Notes: generated by a model from the sequence alone, not told the origin. A stretch of DNA of 64,000 nt from Erpobdella octoculata (GCA_963978895.1 OZ022238.1:46734210-46798209), one strand, 5' to 3'; positions 39,572-52,762 are shown, counted from the first letter of the stretch. Made by a program: numbers and translations.

Positions 39572-39850
39572 CTAGCAGTACCAGCTGCTGCTTCACTCGC
39601 TTAAAATTGAACCATGCATCATAGAGCCCTGCAAGATTTTTTTAGACCTAGTTCTTCATTGGCAGAAAATTCCATGTCCAGCCCGTTTCATAGGCACAAA
39701 TTTTCAGCCCTGAGCCGGCCCGTTTCATAGCCACAAGAGTTGAAGTCCGTTTCGTGCTGAATTGGACCCAGCCAGTTTTAAAGGCACACATCCTCAAAGC
39801 TCCAAAACTATTGTTTGAATAATAATGAAGCACGTATCTTATTATTTGTT
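39572..39850 (-). mobile_element. Helitron 3' end fragment
   Basis: The minus strand ends GCAGCTGGTACTGCTAG followed by T, with the same GGCTGAAAATT/GGCCCG-type body as the complete element at 5664-6948. The 5' part is missing. Confidence 0.6.
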
Positions 39851-39917
39851 AAAGAAAGATATAAATACTGAAATTCAAAATTTTCACATTTGAGTTTTCA
39901 ATCAAATAATCATTTTT

Positions 39918-40065
39918 TGATGTCACGACAAAATGTTTACAAAAAAATGTTCAGCGACAAAATGTTCAATGACAATGTTTCCGACAAAACGCTCACGACA
40001 ATGCGCACAGACAAAACGTTCACGTGAAATGTTAACACAAAATGTTTACAGATAAAATGTATATA
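39918..40065. repeat. Degenerate ACGACAAAATGTTC repeats
   Basis: Eight or so diverged 14 to 16-bp units (CGACAAAATGTT, CAGACAAAACGTTC). They resemble the reiterated ends of the GACAAAAGGGCCCC element. Confidence 0.65.
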
Positions 40066-40084
40066 CGTTCACACACCAGGGTTG

Positions 40085-41245
40085 TCGAGAGACCATTGCG
40101 GGCCCCTGTGCTAAGGTATACGGGCTCCCATGAAAGCCAGACGGTAGTGCCTAAAAAAATGTAAATGTTCTTGCCCATTCACTGATTGGCACTTAGCGAT
40201 GAATTCTTAATATAATTTTTTTTTAAATCTATAGAAACTGTTTATTGAAAATAGATTTTTTATTGCTTATTGTAATTAGTTATTGGAATTTTATAATTTC
40301 AATTTTATGATTTTGAAAATCAGGTTTTAAAAGATTAAAATACGTTTGCCTTTTATGACACACACATTTATTAAAACAATTATGTAAGGGCAGATTTGCA
40401 TAAGATGAAACGGTTCCTAAGATGAGACAGAGCATGGACATAGATATCTCGATATCCATGGCATGGATGATATAACAACTGGATACACAGCCTAATCAAA
40501 AATACTCATTTGGGCCTATTTTTACAAACTTTTATTCAGTTATAATTTCTGTTTGTGTGTGTGTGAAAATCTTGCAAGTTAAATTTAACCAGCTTTTTGA
40601 CTAGCTTGGAGGCTGACATTTTTAGCATAGCTTTATATTGGATGACAATACATGATTCAATAAAAAAAAACTATTTGAACATAATTCGTATTTCAAAATC
40701 GAGTGTATTTAAAATCAAAGTTTGTGTTAAAAAATTCGTTTTTTCCCTTACTTGTTTTATCACTGATTATATCATGATTGTGAATAAATTGATGTAACAA
40801 TCTACAATAGCATTAGTAGTTATACCATACCTATAAAAATCTTTATGTAACTATGACGTAATTGGTTTTACCAATTTAGGCCTATGTTGTGTTGTGTATC
40901 CAGTTGTTATATCAAGAAATCCTTGGACAGAATCTATAAAATTCCAATGATCTGGTTTACAGGCCTGTAGTGGCGGGGGCAGGGGGAATAAGCACCCCTT
41001 ACGAAAATGTTGTGCCCCTCCACTGAAAGTTATAGTTAGTCCCCCCCTGAGCCCTCAGCAGACAGAAGTGAAAAATAAACTCTTTACTTACTGATAAAGC
41101 TTAAAGATTTTATACTCTCGGCAGGCTACGGCTACTGCTGCTGAAGTCATGAATATTAATTTTAGCTGACCATGTCTAGATAACGTAGATATATAAGATT
41201 ACAATGTTTCCCTGCGTTTCTTTTTTAGTTGTGCTTCAGTTTAGT
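40085..41245. other. Intergenic region with dispersed repeat R1
   Basis: An R1 copy is at about 40570-40790. GTGGCGGGGGCAGGGGGAAT at 40973 resembles a transposon end. No gene. Confidence 0.5.
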
Positions 41246-41249
41246 TATC

Positions 41250-41680
41250 AATCAATCAAAAATATTTTTATAGCGCTATTTCCGCAGCGTTCAATAGCGC
41301 TCGGTCGCGAACTTATTAAACAGATATGTTTTAAGTCCACGACGGAAAGCTGTGAGAGAAGTAGAGTTAGTAAGAGAAGAAGGAAGAGAGTTCCAGAGAT
41401 AGGGACCAGAGTAGGAGAAAGAGCGTTTAGCAAAAGAATGCTTAATAGTGAAGAACGAAGACCAGACTTAGAAGGGATATGTATCAAATTAGTTAAGTAG
41501 AGAGGAAAAAGACAATTTTTTATTTTATACATTATTAAACAGATTTTAAAAATCACCCTATATCTGAGAGGAAGCCAATGGAGAAGAACAAGAGATGGAG
41601 AGATGTGAGAGGAGTAGGAGGTGCGAGAAATGATGGTGGCACAGTTGCAAATGTAGAAAAAAATTATGAGGGATCAATTC
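41250..41680 (-). mobile_element. CR1/L2-like LINE 3' end fragment
   Basis: Reverse complement of the family at 27590 and 34550: TCAATCAATCAAAAATATTT tail, TTTTAAGTCCACGACGGAAA and GAGAGTTCCAGAGATAGGGA. It continues with GAAGCCAATGGAGAAGAACA, which extends the match further into the element. Confidence 0.65.
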
Positions 41681-43362
41681 GAGGGGTATGGCGGACGGTT
41701 GACTTTTTATATATTTTGAAAGATGGAGGGAGAAAGGGTTAACAGGCTTTTTCCATAAGCTTAATCAGCTAGCCTCCAATTTTTAGCCACTATCTTTATC
41801 TTTTGCATTCTCAGCATGTGTCCTCATTTACGTGTCGACGCAATATATTGCGTCCGCATGTTGGCGCTCTATTACATTAACAAATGACAATCTAATTTGT
41901 TTCTCCTAAATGCACCCAGTGGCGGATCCAGAAACTCCCCAAAATTCTGACGACTGGTTAGAGCGTAGCTGCAGGTAATTTACTAAAAAAATCCAAGAAT
42001 CTTACTTTCTCTTCCCCATTTTTAGCATTTTACCCAAATTTTATTTCCAACTACGGTCATTTTCCAAAAAACCGGATATTCTATCAACAAAATCTTTTAA
42101 CTGATACTCTGGCGGGGGATGCATCCTAAATATTATTTTAATTTTTTTTTCAAATAAACCTACACCTCAAACACCATAGAACAAACTCATACATCAGCAG
42201 TAGCATATTTGCCTAATCCGTCCTAAGCCATCTTGCTATGCCCCTTTCACACACAGCGCATTTTTGCACCATGAAAACTGTTAATGTTTTATCAAAGAGC
42301 GCCACCACCACGCTGACGGCGCAATATAAGCAAGAGTTCAAAACAAGTGAGGAGACTTGCGAAAAATAAAAATGGTGGTCAAAAAATCTGTCAACCTACT
42401 TTTCTCCTTCTAATAAAGCTCTCCAACTTGTTCTAGAAGTCATTTTTTTATTAACTTTAAAAATATTTCAAATAAATTAAAAGCAATAAAACAAACACAT
42501 ATTTATGTCATTGTTTGGCAAGTTATTTTCAAATACAATGCATCTAAAAGTAAAAAAAAAAGAAAAAGACTCTTTGTCATCTAGCAATAATTTGGGAATG
42601 AATGAACCAGCACAGCACAAATTTTCAAGTTATCTAGTGAATCTTTTAAGCATAAATAAACAATTTTAAAACTTCATCGCGCACTGTCCCCCTAAAATAT
42701 TTGCGCCCCCTCATGAAAACCTGGCTACAGGTCTGCTGGTTTAAATTGAAATTTCACTTTCGATTACAGCTTCTGGGCTGTTTGCCTCCTCTATTATTTT
42801 TAAATCTTTTACATTAACTTCAGCGTGTTTGCTTGCTTGCTTGAGTCATACGTTGGGACTTGGATCCTTTAACACTTAGAAATTCAACTTCCAGCTATTC
42901 AATCAAACGGGAATTGAGTGCGTTCATTTTTCGTCGCGGAATTAACATTCTATTATTTTGTTGGATCAATTTAGTGGTTGTATGGCGGCTCTATAGCTTT
43001 AACCAAAGATTTGCTATAAGCGATCCGGATATAAATCAAGATCAGTGTCTTGCGCATTTTTGGCAAATCAGATTAGTAATTTCGGCAAAATCATAGATTT
43101 GATAAGTTTGTAATTAATAAAATTTATTTCATTATTTTGATTCATTTTATTAGGGCAATTAAGCTAATTGCCTCAGGAGTTACTTTCAAGGTGTTACTGT
43201 TTGTTTAGTAAATCCGCTATTGAATGAAGATTAAATTATTTTGCTTAATTTTTAATTCTTGAAAATTAAAATTTTATTTATGTAACGTTCCATATATTTG
43301 CTGTTTGTATAATTTTAACTAATTTATCGATGGTCATTGTCAGTTATAAACGGTTATAAGCT

Positions 43363-46300
43363 ATGATATTCAGTAGTTCCGTTGGTGCAGTGTATTGTCG
43401 TAGTGCAATTAATTTGTGTCGAAGGTTCGTGATGCTCCGCAATACTAAACTTAGTTCTCTTTTCGGGAAACAGTTATGGTTTGTTAATCGATCAATTGGA
43501 ACGTTGGAGAACCACAACGTATATGTTAGTTGTTTACAAATTCTTTTAAGCTTTAAATATAAAAAATGTATCTTTTCCTTGACGGGCTGAGCCACATTTA
43601 ATTATTCAGCAAAGCTGTAAATACACTTTAAAATTTGTGAGCAGGATAAAAAGTTATCGATAGCGAATTAATTGACATCATATTTTTCATATGAAGAATT
43701 TCTTATGGTAAACTTTCAGGTTGATATCAATATCAAGGAAATAAATTATTGTTGCCATAAATTTTACAAAACAAAATAGTACAAAACAGCAAATAATTAT
43801 ACGGAAATGATAGATAAGTTAATTAAAAAAAGATTCAATAAAACAATTTATTACCAAGTAAAGGAAAAATGAGTTTCTAAACACGAACTGTGATTTAGTA
43901 ATACGGAAAATGTTAAAATCATGTTTTATTTAACTTCACTCGTCTCTCTGTTTGTTTGTTTGTTTGTTTGTGGTGATCAAATCTTAGAATCAAAAATTCA
44001 CTAACTTTTCGACTAACTAGAGCTCTAAGACTTTCAGGAAAGCTTAATTCTGGATAACAATACATGAATGTAATGTTTCCGACTTGAATTAGGCTTTAAA
44101 TAAATTAAAATTAATCAAATCAAATTATTTCCTACCATATAGCGACTGTAATAAGTTGTTTATGTATAACTCGCCAGAGGTCCAAAATAATTAACATTAC
44201 GGATTTTTATTTATATGTCGCCAGAGGTTGTGCGTAATTGTTGTTTAATATTTCAAAGTTTTAGTTCGTTGACTCAGATAAAGAGTTAAATAAAAGCTTT
44301 TTTTTTAAATTTATTTTTTATGTTCTTGTTTTAATTGAATCATGTATTGTCATCTAATATAAAGCTATGCTGAAAGTTTCAACTTCCTAGCTAGTCAAAA
44401 AGATGCTTGAATTTTACTTGCAAAATTTGCGTACAGAGAAAGAAAAACTATTGCTAACTCTTTACGAATATTACATAGAAAAGTCAAAGTTGATGAATAT
44501 GATATCTTGATGAGGCTTGGACAAATTTAGTTTTTAATCACTTTTTAATTAATTAATTACTCTGTTAATTTTTTCGAAATTTTGATGAGATTTGGACAGA
44601 TTGATTTGTTTTTGAAATATCTATTAAAATAGGTAAATTTTATTAAAATACATCAACTTTGAATTTTCTATATAAAATGCGTGAAGAGTTAGCAACGGAT
44701 CTTGTCGAACAGTTTTTAATGAATTACTCCGTTAATTTTTTGATATTTTGATGAGACTTGGACAGATTGATTTGTTTTTGAAATATCTATTACATTATGT
44801 AAATTTTATTAAAATGCATCAACTTTGAATTTTCTATATAAAATGTGTGAAGAGTTAGCAACGGATTTTGAGTAGCTTAGCGACTAAAAAGTAAATACAC
44901 AGAGAGCGATTTAATCGCAATAGTTTTTACCATATAACTCCGTTAATAATTGATGCATATAGTTGAAAATAGTACAGATCATTTTTTTCTTTAATTTCCT
45001 ATTCAAATATATTAAAAAATAAAATGCATCAACTTTGAAATCTATATATATATAAATGAATGTTTGTATATATGTATCTATGGATGCAAATTATGCATTG
45101 CTACACCATTCATCCTATCGTAATGAAATTTTCACACAACCTTGACAGTCAAGGGGAATAAATATAGAGCAAAAATTTTTGAAATCCGTCACAAAATGAG
45201 CGGAGCGGGAACTATATATATATATAAATGTGGGTTGGAAAATTGGGTTATTTGGTTTTTAAAGTAGCTGCAACTCAAAAACTGTGAATGCTACAGGAGT
45301 AAAAATTAGTATTTAGTTTCTACTCCAAAAATAATGAAATACGTGTATTAGCATTTTTTGAAAATTTGGTTTCCAGGACTTCAAATGTGGGGTGGAAAAT
45401 AGGGTTACTTGGTTTTTTAAAGTAACTGCTACTCAAAAACTGTAAATACCACAGATTTAAAAATTAGTATTTAGTTTCTATTCTAAAAATAAAGATATAC
45501 TTGTTTCACCATTTTATACAAATTTGGTTTCCAGGACCTTAAATGTGGGGTGGACAAAAGGATTACTTGGTTTTTAAATTAGTTGCTACTCAAAAACTGT
45601 GAATGCTACAAAAGTAAAAATTAGTAATTAGTTTCTACTGTAAAAGTAATGTATACGTGTTTCACTATTTTTTGAAAATTTGGTTTTCAGGACCTCAAAT
45701 GTGGGGTAGAAAATTGGGTTACTTGGTTTTTAAAGTAACTGCTACTCAAAAACTGTAAATGCTACAAAAGTAAAAATTAGTATTTAGTTTCTACTCTAAA
45801 AATAAGGATATATGTGTTTCACCATTTTTTGAAATTTTGGTTTTCCCCCTCAAATGTGGGGTGGAAAAAAGGTTTCTTTGGTTTTTAAAGTAACTGCTAC
45901 TCAAAAACTGTGAATGCTACAGATGTCAAAATTAGTATTTAGTATTTACTCAAAAAATAATGATATAAGTTTTAAAATTTGGTTTCCCGGACCTCAAATG
46001 TGGGGTGGAAATAAAGGTTATTTGATTTCAAAATAACTGCCACTCAAAAACTGTAAGTGCTACAAATGTAAAAAATAGTATTTTGAAGTTTAGTGCCGGT
46101 TAAAAGTAGCTAAGTCCAATGTAGCTGCTACTCAAAAACTGTGAATGCTACAGGAGTAAAAATTAGTATTTAGTATTTAGTTTCTACTCCAAAAATAATG
46201 AAATACGTGTTTTAGCATTTTTTGAAAATTTGGTTTCCAGGACTTCAAATGTGGGGTGGAAAATAGGGTTATTTGTTTTTTAATGTAACTGCTACTCAAA

Positions 46301-49300
46301 AACTGTAAATATCACAGATATAAAAATTAGTATTTAGTTTCTACTCTAAAAATAAGGATATATGTGTTTCACCATTTTTTTTACAAATTTGGTTTCCAGG
46401 ACCTTAAATGTGGGGTGGAAAATAAGGTTATTTGGTTTTTAAAGTAACTGCCACACAAAAACTGTAAATGCAACAAAACTAAATATCATTATTTAGTTTC
46501 TAATCTAAAAATAATGATATACGTGTTTCACCATTTTTTACAAATTTGGTTTCCAGGACTTTAAATGTGGGGTGGAAAATAGGATTACTTGGTTTTTAAA
46601 GTAACTGCTACTCAAAAACTGTGAATGCTACAGATGTAAAAATTAGTATTTATTATTTTTTTTATTGACGTTTAGCATACGCCTTATCAAGACAAGTCTT
46701 GCTCAAGGCGAGAGAGGGAGGGTACATGCAAAGGCAGCTATTTATAGGCGCCTACCCCTTTAGCAAATTCGAGTAAACTCCTTGCTTAGAGGAGTTACGC
46801 TGGTGACGCGGGTGAGGCTTGAACTGCCGACCTAACGACTTCAAATGTGGGGTCAAAATAAGGGTTATTTGATTTTAAAATAACTGCTACTCAACAACTG
46901 CAAGCATTACAGATGTAAAACTTAGTATTTTGAGGTTTTGTGCCGGTTAAAAGTAGCTGAGTCCAGTTTATCACCGGTCGGGCCAAGCCGTTATTTTAGG
47001 GTCTTCTTACGGGCCAGGCTAAACCTTAAATCAAGGTGGTATGGGCCGAGGTTTTTCACTAAGCATATAGACATTTTAGTAATTATAGGGTCTTCAGACG
47101 GGCCGGGCCAAACCTGAAGTCAAGGTGGGACGGCCCGAAGTTTTTCATCAAGTATATAGAATTTCTAGGCCTGTAAAAACGGGCCTGGCCAAAATTAGAC
47201 GGGCCGTGCCGGGCTAGGAGTTTTGGTTTTGAAACGGCCTGGGCCAAGTTGTCGACAGGCCGAGCCGACACCTATGGATGCACGCTATGGGCACTGCTAG
47301 TTTAAAATAAAAATAGATAGTTTAAGAAAAAAAATTAAAAAATTAAATTATGAAAATTAAAACTTGAAAAGCCGAAAACCAAGAAAAAATAAAATAATAT
47401 CAAAGTAGAAGTACTTGGTTGTCTTTATTACGGTTTCCACCATATTTCTTGGAGCAGAAATTCTGAGTTTTAGAGGTCATGATTGGTTCCAGAATCGCGT
47501 GGCGAACGAGAAAGTGACCAGGAAAAGGAGAGCAAGCGTGAGCGAGAAAGCGATCGAGAGCGGAAAAGTGACCAGGAGCAGGAAAGTGACCAGGAGCAGG
47601 AAAGCGACCGGGAGCAGGAAAGCGTCCGGGAGCGGGAAAGCTATCGGGAGCGAGAGAAAAAACGATAGAAAAACCTCGGGTACCCGCTAGTCACGGATAA
47701 ATTTCCGCTCAGCGCTTTGATTTTTTAAAATTTAAGATGCACATTAAATAATTAAACAATTATGTTGAACCCTTTAACCTTTATTTTTTTATTTTAATAT
47801 TTTATTTTAAAATTAGGTCTTTCTTACTTTTCATTCCTTGAATTGTATTATTCCGCGTATCAACATGTCAACATTGCCTTTGGATATTTTTGCTTAAAGT
47901 CGGTTTTTAGTAAGTTTTTCTGTAAAAAACTTGTTCGTTGTATGTTCTGATAATGTTCTGAGCTTATTCTATTAAACAGTTTTTTAAACCGTGTTTTTAT
48001 AGAAATCGGCCGATGACGCTATACTAGAACTTTACCTGACTTTTTTTTATAAATCTAAATATTATTTATATTTTTGTTATTTTTCATTATTTAATGTGAT
48101 GACCTACGCCCAAAATTGGGAAAAAGCCGCCGACGTACTACTTCGGTGATTTGCTTATTGTTATTATATTGATGACGTAAGCTCAAAATAATATTATTCG
48201 CACTCGACGATTATTCCCACTCGGCGATTAAACAAACAAATAACGTTGCAAGTTAATATAAGCGTTTTAAAAAATTTTAATTTGAACATCTTTTGTATTT
48301 CTAAATTGAGTGTATTTGAAGTTTGTGTTGAAAAAATCGTTTTTCCTTTACTTGTTTCAGCTAAATGTGCAATGTTGTTTAATATTAAATTATTGTATTA
48401 AATGTAAATTAATGTAAAAGGATAAATATAACTATCATGATTGTGATAACCATTTCTTTAAACTCTGGACTGATTTTTTATCAGGATGAATCTGTGAGCG
48501 ATATCTATTCAAATCGTAAAACACCAAGGTATGTTTTTGATTTTTATAAATTGAACTGAAAACGAGATGATAATAAATTCATTTACTATTGTAGTTGCAT
48601 ATATGGAGAAGGCGTTGTGGGAATTGATTTTGGAACAACGAACACTCGTGTAGCTGTCAGTGATAAAAATGGTTATAAAGTCTTGTCAAAAATTCCTTCA
48701 GTTGTGACAGATGTGAAAATAGATGAAGATAATATTAAACAAATTATTGGCAGTGGGCAGCATATGTATGACAAGCATAGTATACACAGTGTAAAGAGAC
48801 TACTGTTTAGGGATTCTGATGATAAAGGTTTCAAAGAATTCATGTAAGATTCTTTTGATCATTATACAGATATAAAACTTTGCAGAAAATACGAAATTAC
48901 TTAACAATGTAAACTTCTCATGTTTTCAATAAAGGAAAACCATCCCATTCAAAGTCGATGGTCGTTTCATCAACACTTGGTTTGGTTATTTTGAATATCA
49001 CAGTTATGCTGCACTTTTATTGAACTATATGAAAAAATCAGCTGGTTGGTTTTTATTTTTTTGTAAAATAATTCAACATTTATTTATTGTAAATTGAAAT
49101 TAAATTAACAGAATGGCATTTTAAAGAAGAAGTTAATAAGGCTGCTGTCACTGTTCCAACCGCTTGCGAAGACTATAAAGTATCTAATTTGAAATTGTTT
49201 TGGTAAAAAATTTTTCGTCAAAATGTTAATGGAAATGTTATAAATATGTAAAGGAATACAAGAAAGCTGGAAAACTTGCTGGATTTGAACGAATTGATGT

Positions 49301-50920
49301 TGTCAAAGAACCAATTGCTGCTGTGCTTGCACTAGATTCATTGGATCCTAAAGAATCTACTTCTGGTGATAAAGTGTTAGTTGTATTTTGTGCTCTTTTG
49401 TTTACAAATAATAATTTCTTATGTTTCGAAAGTTACACAACCTTGTTTGTTTTAGGACTGCTGTTTATGATTTTGGTGGTGGAAAATTTGAGGTTTCCAT
49501 AATTAAGACCAAAAATGGGCATATGGATCTTTGTTCAAATTGTGACTTATTGCTCAATGGAAATCTAATCGACAATGTTCTCATAAATTATTTCAACCAA
49601 AAATTCTATGAAGAGGTTTGAATACAACATTATTAACTTTTTCAAAATATCGCTGGTTTTTTACTATTTCACTATATTTATATTTTAAATTTTCTATATT
49701 TTGTTACATTCTAACTTGATGTATTGCTGCAACAAGTACATATGTGTCTACTTTTAATTACTTTCTATATATCACTATATTATACGTAACTTAGCTGGTG
49801 GAGTTTAACTTACAGTTGAAAAAAATTACAAGTAGAAAATAATTAAATAATGTTCTTAATATAAATAAAAATAAGAAAATAACTAATTTTAATCTCTCAC
49901 ACAACCATTATTTAACAGAATTATTGAAAGATCTTTTTTATGAGTACACTGAGTAACTTTTTCATCAAAAATTTTATTTAATAGATTTGCCTAACTTAAT
50001 GAAATTGAGTCAACTCGCCCCAATAGCGGGGCAAGTTGACATTTATTTGAGGATTCAAATTAGCAACTCTGCGCTAGTCGTAATTTTAACATTTTATAAT
50101 GTTTTTGTTATTGAAATAGATTTAGTTTTAATTAACTGAAATAATTTTTCTGTTAACTATAGGCAGATTTTTTTTAAATATAGCTTGTCAATTGCCCCTT
50201 GACAAGACAATCACTAAACAAATTATTTCTTCAATAAATTCTATAAAACAAATATTTGAAAGAATATTAATTATATACCTATAAATAAATTTATTCAATT
50301 TGAAACTTTTCAATAAGCATTTGCAAATAAGCTAAAAGTCAATTTTCCCTGCTTGTCAACTAGCCCCGCTTTTCTCTACAATATATTACTACAAATAATT
50401 TTTGGTTCAATTTTTAACTTTTAATTTTAAACTTTGCCCTAAAAAATGGAAAACAATTGAATAATAGTTTTAATTTAACAAGCGTCTTTGCCTTCGTTGC
50501 TTTACAACTACCAAGTATAAAAATATGATATTTGAAAAATATTAATTATCATTGTTTATTTACAGTATGGTTTCGATCAATATAATAAGAAAGCATTGTG
50601 GAAATTTAGAAAAGAAGCAGTTGATGCAAAAATAAAGTTATCCAGTGTGTCTAAAGTCAAAATAGACATTAAAGAGTTTAATGAGTTTAATGGTCAATCT
50701 TTTAATTTGAACATTGAGCTGACAAGAAAACAATTTGAAAAGAGGATTGAAGATTTGCTTAAGAGGACAATTTCTTTGTGTGAAAAAACCATGAAAGATT
50801 GTGACATTGAGAAAAAAAACATTGATGAAGTTTTGTTGGTTGGTGGAGTGACAAAAATTCCAAAGGTTAGTGGTCAAGCTATGTTACTAATAATGAACAT
50901 GGTTTTAGTACAACGTCATA

Positions 50921-50974
<54 letters not shown>

Positions 50975-51129
50975 TTATGAATACGGATACTTTAATTGCT
51001 ATTTGATAGGTCAAAGAATTGGTTGAAGAAATATTTGGCAAAGCACCAAACAATAAACTTGATCCAGAGGAAATACTTGCTATTGGAGCTGCTGCTGCTT
51101 CCAGAAGATCCAAATATTATATTGAATAA
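43363..51129 (+). CDS. Divergent mitochondrial-type Hsp70, nucleotide-binding domain only, copy A
   Basis: Exons 43363-43518, 48485-48528, 48595-48843, 48935-49044, 49112-49179, 49254-49375, 49456-49615, 50566-50865 and 51010-51129 encode 442 residues with every phase consistent and no stop. Residues 1-52 are Arg-rich and acid-poor (MIFSSSVGAVYCRSAINLCR), like a mitochondrial presequence. Residue 76 on matches mortalin/HSPA9-type Hsp70: GIDFGTTNTRVAV (phosphate 1), VKRLLFRD, AAVTVPTACEDYK, VVKEPIAAVLAL, VYDFGGGKFEVSI (phosphate 2), LLVGGVTKIPKV (adenosine) and IFGKAP. The protein stops at AIGAAAASRRSKYYIE, just where the interdomain linker and substrate-binding domain should begin. In phosphate 2 the Hsp70 DLGGGTFD is DFGGGKFE, so Thr204 and Asp206 (Hsc70 numbering) are replaced and ATP hydrolysis may be weak. 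Exon 4 is six codons shorter than in copy B. AATAAA overlaps the stop region. Linking exon 1 is inference from phase and conservation in both copies. Confidence 0.83.
45041..47300 (+). mobile_element. Helitron-type composite element in Hsp70-A intron 1
   Basis: It begins A|TCTATATATATATAAATGAA at 45041 and ends GGGCACTGCTAG|T at 47300. The first 180 bp belong to the TTCCCGC family and the rest to the family of 5664-6948, so one element sits beside or inside another. The body is a tandem array of about ten units of 150 to 250 bp (CTGCTACTCAAAAACTGTAA, TTCCAGGACCTCAAATGTGG). A tRNA-derived SINE interrupts it at 46660. Confidence 0.65.
46660..46850 (-). mobile_element. tRNA-derived SINE-like insertion
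   Basis: Unique sequence interrupting the array. On the minus strand GGCAGTTCAAGCCTCACCCG looks like a T-arm with B box, and the other end is T-rich (TTTTTTTTATTGACG). About 190 bp. Confidence 0.5.
47480..47690 (+). mobile_element. Helitron 3' end with 18-bp minisatellite
   Basis: Units of GACCAGGAGCAGGAAAGC type (47515-47660) run into GAAAAACCTCGGGTACCCGCTAG, ending at 47690 before T. Same family as the 3' ends at 56975 and 63798. The 5' part is missing. Confidence 0.65.
50009..50040. other. Hairpin in Hsp70-A intron 7
   Basis: GTCAACTCGCCCC / CGGGGCAAGTTGAC with a short loop: 12 of 13 arm bases pair. The same hairpin is at 60263-60294 in copy B. Related GTCAATTGCCCCTTGACAAG and CTTGTCAACTAGCCCCG words are nearby in copy A, suggesting a small terminal-repeat element. 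Confidence 0.75.
50929..50972. repeat. (AT)n microsatellite in Hsp70-A intron 8
   Basis: About 22 AT units between exons 8 and 9. The orthologous tract in copy B is about twice as long. Confidence 0.95.
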
Positions 51130-51305
51130 AAATACTTTTTCTATGACACCAAATTATTATTATTGGTGTTACATAAAAACCTTTCTTATTTAAATAACGT
51201 TTTGTAATTTAAACAACGATAATCATTAACAAAAGAACCGGAAAGTGTTTTATTAATTTATTTTTTTAAAGATTACTTTTTAAATCACTGTGTGTAAAAA
51301 AAGTA

Positions 51306-51605
51306 AGGGAGACTAGTGTTGAATAGACCGCGTACTATATGGACCTTTGGCTTTACAATTTCCATTTACATCTGATTACACCCAAATTTTAAATATTGCC
51401 AGCTTTTAGTACAAGTATACTTCTAGTTGCAAGAAAATATTGAGGTTTTTAGATAAAAGAGTAATTTTCAGAGACAAAGAATTTCTCTTATTTACAGCAT
51501 AAATATTTAGTAGCATTTTTTACACGATGTCAAATAACTATGAGTCAAAGTCATAGACCGAAGCTATAACGAATAGACCACCTAGCTTGGTGCTGACTAG
51601 ACAAG
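51306..51605. repeat. MITE-like sequence 3' of Hsp70-A
   Basis: GGGAGACTAGTGTTGAATAGACC near the left and GAATAGACCACCTAGC near the right. A shortened copy follows Hsp70-B (61548-61670). Confidence 0.4.
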
Positions 51606-51764
51606 TCAATTCCTTGCCGCGTTATTACTATATTATTTATTTATTTTATTTATTAGGTAAACAAATAGCACCATTTAAATGAAAAGTGACTTGGAATGTA
51701 AAAACCCATATTGATGCTGGCTGACAAAGCCATGAAAATGAAGATAGGAAAAATTTCCTCATTC

Positions 51765-51925
51765 ATGAGGTAATGGAGATGGCAAGTAGGACCCTTTTTG
51801 TGGATAGGCAAAATATAAGCTTTTTTCCATTCCTTGGGCAATTTATTAGTTTTGAGAGATATGTCTAATACATGACACAGTAGAGTTGTAATGGTGACCA
51901 AGCCCTTATCCAGGAGTTAGTGTTG
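51765..51925 (-). pseudogene. LINE reverse-transcriptase scrap
   Basis: The minus strand reads CHVLDISLKTNKLPKEWKKA then YILPIHKKGP, the conserved N-terminal reverse-transcriptase motif of CR1/Jockey-like elements. Only about 50 residues remain. Confidence 0.75.
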
Positions 51926-51939
51926 GGTGTGTGACCAAA

Positions 51940-52320
51940 TATAAGTTTAACACAAGGGACATCTGGAAATGCGACAAAACAAAAGTAAAAACTGTAAGTT
52001 CCAGAACATGTAGCAGACAGAATCAATTGTCACGTGGCATTTGTTGACAAGTGATGAACAGAAAACACTTGTTACCATTTGCAATGCAGTAAATGCTTGT
52101 GGATCCCTAATACCACCATTCTATTCTACATACTCCTACAAATCAATTTCAAAAACATTTGTTTGCGGAATAAATCATCAGGATCAACCGCCTGGGTAGC
52201 AAAAATAACTTTTCTTGTTAGGTTCTCCAGTTCTTCAGTTAAATGTAATTTGAATCAGTCTACTAAAAGTTACATTTTTAATAAACTCAAACTTGAAGTA
52301 TGAAAACCGTCTGAGTCTTT
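51940..52320 (+). pseudogene. pogo/Tigger-like DDE transposase fragment
   Basis: A plus-strand frame at about 52040-52190 reads LTSDEQKTLVTICNAVNACG then SLIPPFYSTY and TFVCGINHQDQPPG, then a stop. This matches the conserved start of the DDE domain of pogo-type transposases. It is short and broken. Confidence 0.7.
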
Positions 52321-52762
52321 TTGGCCTGCCGTCAATGCTGCAGAGAAAAAAAGAAGAAAAATAATTGAATTTTTAAAAATCCACATAAATAAAATTATAA
52401 AAAAATGTACTAGCCAAACTTGACCCGAACCCGAAAATTTTTAATTTAAAAAACCCGATGTTTGAAAAATTGAAAAGCTAAGACCGAACTCGGTTTTAAA
52501 AAAAATTAAAACTCAAACCCAAATGCGAACCCGAAAGTTTAAGATCCCTAACACGAAAAAAACCAAAAAGTCGTAGACATCCCTAATAATAAGTCTGCTA
52601 GTCTGCAATAAACATTGATTGTAGTTTTCTACATACTTGCTTCGTGAACAGGGGTGTAGCCTAAGGTGGACATAAATGAATGTTCCCCACCGTCAGAAAT
52701 TTTAACACTTTTTTGGTAAAATTCAATTATAAAATTGCTAAAAATATTATAATGGAAGATTT

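Larger units (their letters stand above)
42328..51635 (+). repeat. Segmental duplication, copy A (carries the Hsp70-like gene)
   Basis: Homologous to 53279-61690, from AAGCAAGAGTTCAAA at 42331 to the GGTGCTGACTAGACAAG segment near 51590. Exons and short introns are collinear. The large first intron differs: copy A holds Helitron material at 45041-47690, copy B other repeats at 55400-58360. The two copies are separated by about 1.6 kb containing a LINE scrap and a pogo-like fragment. Confidence 0.88.
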
